Position numbers and translations under genes: made by a program. Below are positions 8,655 to 14,204 of a stretch of 35,078 nt of DNA, one piece after another. The notes beneath the pieces are model-generated. The model was not told where the DNA came from and did not search any database. It was given only the letters and a program-made list of their open reading frames with translations. The stretch is from Bacteroidales bacterium (lineage in GTDB: Bacteria; Bacteroidota; Bacteroidia; Bacteroidales; WCHB1-69): NCBI GenBank assembly GCA_017962845.1, contig JAGCUN010000040.1, forward strand, positions 1-35,078, given 5' to 3'. The first letter of the stretch is position 1; each line of letters opens with the position of its first letter.

Positions 8655-9331
8655 TGTCGTTGGCCGACCGCATTCTTTTCGAAGACAACCATCTGATCAT
8701 TGTCAACAAGCTGGCGGGAGAGATTGTGCAGGGCGACAAGACGGGTGATGTGCCGTTGGTGGAGGTGGTGCGGCAATACCTGAAAGAGCGTTACAACAAG
8801 CCGGGGAATGTGTTCTGCGGTTTGGTGCATCGCATCGACCGGCCGGTGAGCGGGGCTGTCATCTTTGCCAAGACCTCCAAAGCATTAGCACGGATGAACG
8901 AGCTGGTGAAAGAGCGCCATATCAGCAAGATCTATTGGGCTTTGGTGGAGAAAGCGCCGGAGGTTCCCGAGCAGAAGTTGGTGGATTATGTAAAGAAGGA
9001 TGAGCGCACCAACAAGACGGCGGTTTCCCCCACCCCGAAGCCCGGATATGTGGAGGCGGAGCTGGCCTACCGCGTGGTACGCACGCTGACGCACTACACC
9101 TTGTTGGAGGTGGAGCTGTACACGGGGCGTCACCACCAGATACGGGCGCAACTGGCGGCGCACGGCTGCATCATCAAGGGGGATTTGAAGTACGGGGCGA
9201 AACGCTCCAACCGCGACGGCTCCATCTCGCTGCACTCCTATCGTGTACGGTTCGAGCACCCCGTGCGGCACGAAACCGTGGAGGTAACCGCGCCGCTGTC
9301 TGGAGAGATGGAGAGGATTGTGGGGAGTTGA
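8654..9331 (+). CDS. RluA/RluD-family RNA pseudouridine synthase
   Basis: A 225-residue pseudouridine synthase that isomerises uridines in rRNA or tRNA. The catalytic motif HRIDRPVSG is at residues 59-67, with Asp62 as the expected nucleophile. The family blocks VNKLAGEIV near 17-25 and LYTGRHHQIRAQLAAHGC near 156-173 are present. There is no N-terminal S4 domain, so it belongs to the short RluA/RluC-like group, and the exact target base is unknown. The ATG at 8654 is chosen because it overlaps the panB stop; a TTG one codon earlier is less likely. It is the last gene of the operon beginning at 3299, and a degenerate repeat array follows its stop. Confidence 0.92.
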   Translation: MSLADRILFEDNHLIIVNKLAGEIVQGDKTGDVPLVEVVRQYLKERYNKPGNVFCGLVHRIDRPVSGAVIFAKTSKALARMNELVKERHISKIYWALVEKAPEVPEQKLVDYVKKDERTNKTAVSPTPKPGYVEAELAYRVVRTLTHYTLLEVELYTGRHHQIRAQLAAHGCIIKGDLKYGAKRSNRDGSISLHSYRVRFEHPVRHETVEVTAPLSGEMERIVGS

Positions 9332-9450
9332 GAATTGAGAGTTGAAAATTGAAAGTTGAGAGTTGAGAGTTGAGAGTTAAGAAGTTAAGAAGTTAAGGAG
9401 TGAAGGAGTTAAGAGGTTAATGGTGAGGATGAAGGGATGAAGGGATGGGG
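9326..9450. repeat. Degenerate 7-8 bp purine-rich tandem array, left edge of the accessory island
   Basis: Starting at the stop codon of the pseudouridine synthase are many imperfect copies of TTGAGAG/GAGAGTT, grading into AGAAGTTA and GATGAAGG. No reading frame with protein character is present. Together with 9451-9594, which holds only a 33-codon basic open frame (9479-9580) and one DnaA-box-like 9-mer, this makes up a 334-base gene-free stretch before higA. The array resembles the one after kamD (1384-1439). Confidence 0.75.
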
Positions 9451-9594
9451 GCGAGAAAGTTTTTCAATCGTATTATAGATGGCAGATTATCCACAGTACG
9501 TCAGGGTTATCAAAAGGAGTAAGCGGAAGCATTCTTTAACGAAAGTGGTGGAGCGTGAGCACGGCTTCGGGAGGATATAGGCGTAAGGTCACCG

Positions 9595-9665
9595 CCGCGG
9601 CAAACCCGCCTTGCTCCATGTCATTTTTTTCACTATTTTTGCCAACGAATTTTGGACAGAAAATC
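9595..9665 (+). repeat. Promoter module, copy 1 (upstream of higA)
   Basis: This 71-base stretch, starting CCGCGGCAAAC and ending at the higA ATG, matches 11544-11613 in front of the 153-residue protein gene. I count about 64 matching positions and one single-base gap. The copy contains a -7 element at 9634-9641. The shared sequence stops at the two start codons, so only the promoter and leader are duplicated. Confidence 0.85.
9634..9641 (+). promoter_or_regulatory. Bacteroidota -7 promoter element for higA
   Basis: TATTTTTG followed by CC matches TAnnTTTG. The ATG at 9666 lies 24 bases downstream, giving a short leader. This supports 9666 rather than the upstream GTG at 9555 as the translation start. 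Confidence 0.7.
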
Positions 9666-10010
9666 ATGATACATATTACTGGAGTACAGGACAATATGAT
9701 TGCCAACAACCTGATGCCATTCATCCCCACTCACCCGGGAGAAATCATCAAGGACGAGATAGAATGTCGTGGCATTTCCCAACGGCAACTATCTGATGCG
9801 ACAGGTATCGCATATTCTGTGATTAACGAAGTGCTGAATGGCAAGCGGGCCGTTACTATTGAGTATGCACTGCTTATTGGCAAAGCTCTTGACTTGGATG
9901 CTGGCACTTTCATTCGGATGCAGTCGGATTATGATTTCCAGATGGCTCAACGCAACACCTCTTTCGCCTCCCGTCTCGCCCAAATCAGAAAGATCGCATC
10001 GGTGCTGTAA
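9666..10010 (+). CDS. higA: HigA-family antitoxin / XRE transcriptional regulator
   Basis: A 114-residue protein with the HigA signature: IPTHPGEIIKDEIECRGISQ leads into a helix-turn-helix, with QRQLSDATGIAYSVINEVLN as helix and recognition region, then KRAVTIEYALLIGKALDLDA. HigA antitoxins bind their toxin and repress the shared promoter. A HigB toxin gene normally precedes higA, but none is present here; upstream there is only a 33-codon frame without toxin features. The start at 9666 lines up with the start at 11614 when the two promoter modules are aligned. It is probably an orphan antitoxin or regulator, possibly left behind after loss of the toxin. Confidence 0.85.
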   Translation: MIHITGVQDNMIANNLMPFIPTHPGEIIKDEIECRGISQRQLSDATGIAYSVINEVLNGKRAVTIEYALLIGKALDLDAGTFIRMQSDYDFQMAQRNTSFASRLAQIRKIASVL

Positions 10011-10111
10011 GATATATTCTTATTAAGCTTATGATGATTCACAATTTAATACATCGTGGCATCATGCTGATAAATTTCAGTGTCGAATGTATGGTGTGAA
10101 AGAAAATTTTG

Positions 10112-10119
10112 TATTTTTG
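10112..10119 (+). promoter_or_regulatory. Bacteroidota -7 promoter element
   Basis: TATTTTTG followed by TCG fits TAnnTTTG. It lies 110 bases before the ATG at 10229 in the 200-base gap after higA. It is the best promoter candidate for the AT-rich secreted protein gene. Confidence 0.5.
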
Positions 10120-10228
10120 TCGTGCCAATTCTTCAGTTTTTATCTAACGGACTTCGCAAAGTCTGGGGCATTGGCGAAAAAAGAGTAATAATAGAAGTCC
10201 CCATAGTATCATTGTGACATTTGGTCTT

Positions 10229-10855
10229 ATGAAAAGAATTATTATTGTTATTGTCCTTTGTTTTATATGGAATTGCGTGTTTTGCCAAGAGAGAGTTAAT
10301 CGGGTGCCGATTCTGTACGATTCCATAAGTCAACAAAAATTAACTAATGCTATAAAATGGACGTATTATAGCTATTCGGGAGAGTGGCATTCTCAAAAAA
10401 ACATAAGAGACGAAGGGAATTTTAGCAGCATTCAAAGTAAAACTATTACAATTGATAGTGTTAAGTATTTTGTGCTCTATGTTGAAACGAAACAAGGTGC
10501 TTATGACTACCCAGAACTACGTATAGGTTACCACACATTTAATATGGATGAGTTATGGATTTTTACAAAAGATGATTTTAATAAATTATTTGAAATAAAT
10601 AATAATATCTCAGTAATTCCATATTTAAATACTAGTGTATTGAGTAGGGAAAGAGAAGAAGATGATATTTATAATGGGATCAAACACAGATTCTTATCCG
10701 ATGAAAGATATATTGGTATATATGAAGCCACTGATGGTAGCATTCGTTTTACTTTTGGTTGGGACAAATATAATAAAAAAGATGTTATAAAATCTATGGA
10801 AACTAAATACTTTGAAGTATCACAAGAAGAGTGGATGAAATTGTATATTGAGTAA
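10229..10855 (+). CDS. Hypothetical exported protein, AT-rich gene
   Basis: I do not recognise this 208-residue protein. It begins MKRIIIVIVLCFIWNCVFCQ, a plausible signal peptide ending near residue 20; the Cys residues are not in a convincing lipobox. The mature part is rich in Tyr, Asn, Asp, Lys and Ile, has no repeats, and no helix long enough to span a membrane was seen. The ATG at 10229 is preferred over 10214 because it puts the positive charges directly before the hydrophobic core. Base composition is clearly more AT-rich than the flanking core genes, with many AAT/ATT/TAT codons, which suggests recent transfer. It lies between the orphan higA and the hairpin element. A periplasmic or surface location is inferred; the function is unknown. 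Confidence 0.7.
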   Translation: MKRIIIVIVLCFIWNCVFCQERVNRVPILYDSISQQKLTNAIKWTYYSYSGEWHSQKNIRDEGNFSSIQSKTITIDSVKYFVLYVETKQGAYDYPELRIGYHTFNMDELWIFTKDDFNKLFEINNNISVIPYLNTSVLSREREEDDIYNGIKHRFLSDERYIGIYEATDGSIRFTFGWDKYNKKDVIKSMETKYFEVSQEEWMKLYIE

Positions 10856-10955
10856 TAAATAAAATATATCTATGACTATTTAAAGTACTTGGAGGTAATT
10901 TTGAAGAAAAAAGTGGAACCATCTCGGAATTCCAGTCAGAATCCACCATTTTTTG

Positions 10956-10963
10956 TATTTTTG
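10956..10963 (+). promoter_or_regulatory. Bacteroidota -7 promoter element with no obvious gene downstream
   Basis: TATTTTTG followed by CCGCG fits TAnnTTTG. The next convincing gene starts 650 bases away and has its own promoter module. The transcript would run through the structured block at 11297-11501, so this may be the promoter of a non-coding RNA. Confidence 0.45.
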
Positions 10964-11065
10964 CCGCGTTGAGATGTTCGGAAACGGATAAAAACGACAG
11001 GATTATCAAGACGTAAGAGGTGGGCTTTGCACATGCTCGCCGAAAATCTCAATCATTCCTATTTA

Positions 11066-11103
11066 ATTGTTCTATCTTCCCGCCCGGCTCTTCCGCGGCA
11101 AAC
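11066..11103. repeat. 38-bp direct repeat, left copy, flanking the hairpin element
   Basis: It starts ATTGTTCT and ends CTTCCGCGGCAAAC, and matches 11517-11554 at 31 of 38 positions without gaps. The two copies are 451 bases apart and enclose the hairpin block. The last 11 bases also start the promoter modules at 9595 and 11544. Confidence 0.7.
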
Positions 11104-11296
11104 ACACCGTCAGGTGCTATCGTCCTGTCAGTGTGCCGCGGGTGGCGGTGCGTGGCGTTCCCACCCCAGACTGCGCTTCACGTTCCGTTTCGCTTGCCTG
11201 GGGTTACTGAGAGTGTGTGCCGCCGGCACACGAAGACAGCATGTGGTGCCAAACTCACCACGAGGCGAAATCAAGCAGCGCAGGTTCGATGAACAG

Positions 11297-11448
11297 GCCG
11301 CCTTGCAAATGGAGGCGTAAAGAAATCGGGGGGAGTGCGCGTAAAGAACGGCGAACTGTCCGAAGATGAGCGTAATGGAATGAAGCTCATCAAGTTTTTC
11401 GCCGTTTAGCGCACAAGCCCCGATTTTAGCCGGAATTTGCACAGCGGC
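11297..11448. other. 152-nt imperfect hairpin element (possible structured RNA or non-autonomous mobile element)
   Basis: Six nested helices can be drawn by eye: 11297-11301/11444-11448 (5 bp), 11304-11310/11435-11441 (7), 11323-11331/11418-11426 (9, AAATCGGGG with CCCCGATTT), 11335-11340/11409-11414 (6, GTGCGC with GCGCAC), 11347-11355/11398-11406 (9, AACGGCGAA with TTCGCCGTT) and the apical 11365-11371/11385-11391 (7, GATGAGC with GCTCATC). This makes 43 Watson-Crick pairs, with small internal loops between. Open frames crossing it on either strand look like artefacts, being Cys/Pro/Arg-rich with no family resemblance. It dominates the 758-base stretch 10856-11613, which holds no convincing protein gene. 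Confidence 0.7.
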
Positions 11449-11465
11449 AAAGCGCATTTCTTTTG

Positions 11466-11501
11466 GTTCATTTTCTTTGGGCGCAAGCAAAGAAAATGAA
11501 C
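11466..11501. repeat. 14-bp perfect inverted repeat, possible terminator of the structured transcript
   Basis: GTTCATTTTCTTTG (11466-11479) and CAAAGAAAATGAAC (11488-11501) are exact complements around an 8-base loop. A T-containing stretch follows on the + strand (ccttTCTGTTTTTA), so it could end a + strand transcript, but the T run is not immediately adjacent. It could also be the end of a repeat element. Confidence 0.6.
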
Positions 11502-11516
11502 AACCTTTCTGTTTTT

Positions 11517-11554
11517 ATTGTTCTCTCCCTCATCCCGGTTCTTCCGCGGCAAAC
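11517..11554. repeat. 38-bp direct repeat, right copy
   Basis: Partner of 11066-11103 (31 of 38 identical). Its right end, CCGCGGCAAAC, overlaps the start of the second promoter module, so hairpin block and promoter module abut at this repeat. Confidence 0.7.
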
Positions 11555-11613
11555 TCCCCTCGCTCCATATCATTTTTTTCACTATTTTTGCCAACAAATT
11601 TTGGAAAAGAATC
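11544..11613 (+). repeat. Promoter module, copy 2, with -7 element at 11583-11590
   Basis: A 70-base near-copy of 9595-9665. It contains TATTTTTG at 11583-11590 and the leader CCAACAAATTTTGG. The copy ends at the ATG of the 153-residue protein gene, exactly as the other copy ends at higA. Confidence 0.85.
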
Positions 11614-12075
11614 ATGAACGAATTAACCAGCAAAGAGCATGACGCACAAATGCAGAGCATGAAAGCATTTGACGAACAGATGCCGTGCGTCGGTATTTTT
11701 TGGTATGACATGAACGACAAGGCCTTCTTTGGGGTTTGCAAACAAGAAATTACCCCTAAGATGGTAGAAGAGGCCGCTGAGAAGGGACTCCCTTTCATCA
11801 ACTATCCGAAATTGCACCGCCAGGTATGGGCCAAAGAGTTTTTTCGTGCGCAAGCCACACACCAAGAGACCAAATTCAAAGGCGACTACACACAGATTCC
11901 CCGTGGCAGGGTGACCTGGAACATCGACAAGTTCATTGTGCTTGTCGGGCATTGGGCTGATCCCATTCAAAAAGAACTGACGGAGTTGTTGGAAAAAGAG
12001 TTTTCACTCCCCTATTTTGAGTTCGTTTACGACGAGCATTGGGATTTAGGCCACGGCTGGTCAGGGGATATGTAG
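11614..12075 (+). CDS. Conserved hypothetical protein, 153 residues
   Basis: A soluble acidic protein without signal peptide or membrane helix. Notable segments are VGIFWYDMNDKAFFGVCKQE, GLPFINYPKLHRQVWAKEFF, GDYTQIPRGRVTWNIDKFIV and the end FVYDEHWDLGHGWSGDM. From memory, close relatives with the same PRGRV-WNIDKF and DEHWDLGHGWSGDM blocks are found in other gut Bacteroidales as unnamed proteins; I cannot name a domain. The conserved His, Trp, Asp and Glu residues near the C-terminus could form an active or metal site, but this is a guess. The start is fixed by alignment of the promoter module with that of higA. Its position among toxin-antitoxin genes is suggestive only. Confidence 0.82.
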   Translation: MNELTSKEHDAQMQSMKAFDEQMPCVGIFWYDMNDKAFFGVCKQEITPKMVEEAAEKGLPFINYPKLHRQVWAKEFFRAQATHQETKFKGDYTQIPRGRVTWNIDKFIVLVGHWADPIQKELTELLEKEFSLPYFEFVYDEHWDLGHGWSGDM

Positions 12076-12160
12076 GAAGCTGAAGCCTGCGGCTACCTGT
12101 CCCTTCGCACCTGCGGGGCACGGTGAGGAAAGCACACATTAACAAAATGATATCGAAGGG

Positions 12161-12188
12161 ATTCCGTCAATCTGGCGATTGACGGAAT
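12161..12188. repeat. Perfect 12-bp stem hairpin after the 153-residue protein gene
   Basis: ATTCCGTCAATC (12161-12172) and GATTGACGGAAT (12177-12188) are exact complements around a TGGC loop. It lies 85 bases after the stop at 12075 with no T run behind it. It begins with the same ATTCCGT as the stem inside the 82-bp repeats. It is the first of three hairpins in the 411-base gene-free stretch 12076-12486. Confidence 0.8.
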
Positions 12189-12216
12189 AGTGGTTGACAG
12201 TGCCGCACCACAAGAA

Positions 12217-12280
12217 GGAAGATGGGCGGCGGTGTGACTCGCAACAAATCAGGAGCCCGCTCATCCGCCGCCCATCTTCC
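12217..12280. repeat. 16-bp perfect inverted repeat, right arm opening the 82-bp direct repeat
   Basis: GGAAGATGGGCGGCGG (12217-12232) and CCGCCGCCCATCTTCC (12265-12280) are exact complements, 32 bases apart. The right arm is the first part of the 82-bp direct repeat. The left arm therefore represents a third, inverted partial copy of that repeat. Confidence 0.85.
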
Positions 12281-12344
12281 CCATTTTGTTCGTCCCAATG
12301 CACTCCACCATTCCGTTCCCGACGGCAGGAGGGAACGGAATCTC
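12263..12344. repeat. 82-bp direct repeat flanking hicAB, left copy
   Basis: Identical to 13103-13184 at 80 of 82 positions (differences at 12292/13132 and 12304/13144). The copies are exactly 840 bases apart and enclose the hicAB pair. Each contains an 11-bp perfect stem, ATTCCGTTCCC with GGGAACGGAAT around a 10-base loop (12310-12341 here). Confidence 0.95.
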
Positions 12345-12452
12345 CCAAAAATTAGCCAACTTTCAGTTAAACTGTTAGAATATTTCCATAAGTAATTGTC
12401 GGATAGAGAGAAAATATTTTTCACAAAGCATTATTATATAACATAAAAGTTA

Positions 12453-12460
12453 TATATTTG
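12453..12460 (+). promoter_or_regulatory. Bacteroidota -7 promoter element for hicAB
   Basis: TATATTTG followed by CAG is an excellent match to TAnnTTTG. It lies 27 bases before the hicA ATG. The HicAB complex or HicB would be expected to repress here. Confidence 0.72.
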
Positions 12461-12486
12461 CAGCGTACTCAATTAACTACAGTGCG

Positions 12487-12669
12487 ATGAAATGGAATGA
12501 ATTAAGAAGAATTGCTGAACAGAATGGGTGGTATCTTTTGAGAAATGGTGGCAATCACGACATATATGCTCATGCAGAGAAGGATGAACTTCTGAAAATT
12601 GAGCGGCATGGCTCGCAGGAAATCAAGTACGGATTATATTGCAAATTGAAAAAAGTGATAGGATTTTAA
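12487..12669 (+). CDS. hicA: HicA-family mRNA interferase toxin
   Basis: A 60-residue toxin with the compact double-stranded-RNA-binding-like fold of HicA. In known members it cleaves mRNA and blocks translation. Visible features are the N-terminal helix WNELRRIAEQNGWYLLRN, the G-rich turn and His24 in GGNHDIY (the expected catalytic His of the GSH-x-x-Y motif), and the C-terminal HGSQEIKYGLYCKLKKVIGF. The length is normal. It has its own promoter 27 bases upstream. The toxin-first order and the 26-base gap to hicB are typical of hicAB. Confidence 0.92.
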   Translation: MKWNELRRIAEQNGWYLLRNGGNHDIYAHAEKDELLKIERHGSQEIKYGLYCKLKKVIGF

Positions 12670-12695
12670 TTAGTAATCAACCAGAACAAATCATA

Positions 12696-13100
12696 ATGAA
12701 AAAGAAAGTCGCATTAATAGAGATCGGCAAAGACGGCACATTTGGGGTATTCTCACCTGATACAAAATCCGTTATGTTTGGGAACGGCAGCACTGTCGCC
12801 GAAGCTAAGGCCGATTTTGAAAATTCTGTGAGAGAATTTATTGAGGTGTTTGAGGAAACAGGCAAGCCAGATCCCGACGATTTGAAAAACACGACATTCG
12901 TATATAAATACGATATGCCTTCCTTCTTGAGCTATTACAAAATACTGAATATGACTCAATTTGCAAAATACGCCGGAATCAATCCCTCTTTGATGCGGCA
13001 GTATAAACAGGGCCAGTACGTGTCGGAAAAACAGGTGTCAAAGATTCAGAGCGCCATCCATAAGATTGGTAGAGAACTGGCGGCAGTGCAACTCGTATAA
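12696..13100 (+). CDS. hicB: HicB-family antitoxin
   Basis: A 134-residue antitoxin. The N-terminal half (about 1-55, ALIEIGKDGTFGVFSPDTKS, then VAEAKADFENSVREFIEVFE) is the HicB partial RNase H-like fold that covers the toxin. The C-terminal half carries a helix-turn-helix (MTQFAKYAGINPSLMRQYKQ, QYVSEKQVSKIQSAIHKIGR) that would bind its own promoter. The ATG at 12696 is chosen over an upstream in-frame ATG at 12639 because the latter would overlap hicA and add non-family residues. The 82-bp repeat starts two bases after its stop codon. Confidence 0.92.
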   Translation: MKKKVALIEIGKDGTFGVFSPDTKSVMFGNGSTVAEAKADFENSVREFIEVFEETGKPDPDDLKNTTFVYKYDMPSFLSYYKILNMTQFAKYAGINPSLMRQYKQGQYVSEKQVSKIQSAIHKIGRELAAVQLV

Positions 13101-13102
13101 CT

Positions 13103-13184
13103 ATCCGCCGCCCATCTTCCCCATTTTGTTCATCCCAATGCACCCCACCATTCCGTTCCCGACGGCAGGAGGGAACGGAATCTC
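13103..13184. repeat. 82-bp direct repeat flanking hicAB, right copy
   Basis: Partner of 12263-12344. It fills nearly the whole gap between the hicB stop (13100) and the stop of the convergent glycosyltransferase gene (13191). Confidence 0.95.
13150..13181. terminator. Hairpin between convergent hicB and GT9 gene
   Basis: An 11-bp perfect stem (13150-13160 with 13171-13181) around a 10-base loop, located between two convergent genes. It has no T run on either strand, so factor-independent termination is uncertain. It belongs to the 82-bp repeat. Confidence 0.4.
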
Positions 13185-13190
13185 GAACCC

Positions 13191-14204
13191 TTACAAGCAC
13201 TCCATCAGGTGCTGGGCGACCGCTTCCGGCTTGATGGCCTTCATGCAGGCACAGTCCATCGAGTGGCGGCACGCCTCGCACTCCTTCTCCACACAGAACA
13301 CCTTAACATGGTCGCCTAACGGCCGCCACCGGCCGGGATGTATCGGCCGCATGGGCGGATAGAGCCCGACGGCATGTGTGCCAACGGCCGCCGCAATGTG
13401 CAACGGTCCGGTGCTGGCCGCCACCAGCGCATCAGCGGAAGCGATAAACGCAATATATTGTGAAAGAGATAGTTTGCCACACAGGTCGGTTACATTCTCC
13501 CCTACCTTACCCAACAAAGCCCCCATCTTCTCGCGCTCGGCAGCCGTGCCGCACAGAAAGAGGTGAAAGCGGTCAGCGGGCAACAAGTCCACCAACTGAC
13601 AGAAATGGTCGATGCCCCACTCGCGCGCACTGCCCTTCGACTTGGGGTGCAGGATGAGATTGAACCGCGAGGGGTCGAGCCACCGCTGGGTTTCAGCATC
13701 CAACGCGGGCGGTACCATCAAGAGTCTTTCCCTCACCTCCGCCAAACTAACGAGTGGCACGTACCCTAACGGACTCAGCAACTGGAGGTTCAGCTGCGAC
13801 TCGTGCAAATCAGAGTGGCGGCGCGAAAGGCTCACCTTCGTGTTGCAGGTCAGCCAGTGATACACCCGGTGCGACGTGCCAATCCGCACGGGAATCCCTG
13901 CCCGCTTTGCCAATTTGGCGATCTCGGGGCGCGGAAAGACATGGAGGATGGTATCAGCCCGCATCTTTTTAAAAGCCACTACTTTATCAGTATCCGACAA
14001 CTTACCTATTTCGGTCCAGTCCACAAACTCATCCACATGGGGACAGCACTCCACGATGGGACGGGTGTAGGAGGAACCGAGAAAAAGGATGTGGATGTCG
14101 GGGAACATCCGTTTCAGCTCGCCCGCCACCGGCAGGGTGAGAATCACGTCGCCGATGCTGTCGGTGCGACTAATAATCAGACGTTTCGGAGTGATGTTTT
14201 GCAT
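13191..14204 (-). CDS. Glycosyltransferase family 9 (heptosyltransferase-like)
   Basis: A 337-residue GT-B fold enzyme related to ADP-heptose:LPS heptosyltransferases. The N-terminus RLIISRTDSIGDVILTLPVA carries the GD-x-x-x-x-P family signature. NLILHPKSKGSAREWGIDHF near residue 183 and ALVAASTGPLHIAAAVGTHAVG near 270 form the donor-binding part, and LYPPMRPIHPGRWRPLG follows. The C-terminal stretch has six Cys residues within 20 positions (VEKECEACRHSMDCACM), which may form disulfides or bind metal; related proteins often have a few Cys there. The gene overlaps the end of the GT2 gene by 35 bases and is convergent with hicB. It probably builds lipid A core or surface glycan; the sugar is not known. 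Confidence 0.92.
   Translation of the reverse strand: MQNITPKRLIISRTDSIGDVILTLPVAGELKRMFPDIHILFLGSSYTRPIVECCPHVDEFVDWTEIGKLSDTDKVVAFKKMRADTILHVFPRPEIAKLAKRAGIPVRIGTSHRVYHWLTCNTKVSLSRRHSDLHESQLNLQLLSPLGYVPLVSLAEVRERLLMVPPALDAETQRWLDPSRFNLILHPKSKGSAREWGIDHFCQLVDLLPADRFHLFLCGTAAEREKMGALLGKVGENVTDLCGKLSLSQYIAFIASADALVAASTGPLHIAAAVGTHAVGLYPPMRPIHPGRWRPLGDHVKVFCVEKECEACRHSMDCACMKAIKPEAVAQHLMECL

Noticed and set aside
9487..9495. Perfect DnaA box 9-mer (TTATCCACA)
   Set aside because: It is a single copy with no cluster of boxes, no AT-rich unwinding region and no dnaA or dnaN nearby, so it does not support a replication origin.
9479..9580. 33-codon basic open frame upstream of higA (MADYPQYVRVIKRSKRKHSL...)
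   Set aside because: It lacks a promoter and toxin motifs and is too short to judge; mentioned only as a possible remnant.
11128..11490. 120-codon open frame on the - strand across the hairpin element
   Set aside because: Its composition (Cys, Pro, Arg, Ala) follows the palindromic DNA, it has no family resemblance, and an overlapping + strand frame is equally open.
10956..11516. Retron msr-msd or CRISPR-associated RNA
   Set aside because: There is no reverse transcriptase, Cas gene or regularly spaced direct repeat nearby.
12139..12348. - strand open frame sharing sequence with the one at 12979-13281
   Set aside because: The similarity only reflects the 82-bp DNA repeats; frames differ outside them and neither looks like a protein.
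11297..13184. Integron attC sites or a cassette array
   Set aside because: The hairpins lack the attC core GTTRRRY/RYYYAAC ends, and no tyrosine integrase is present; only the cassette-like layout is similar.
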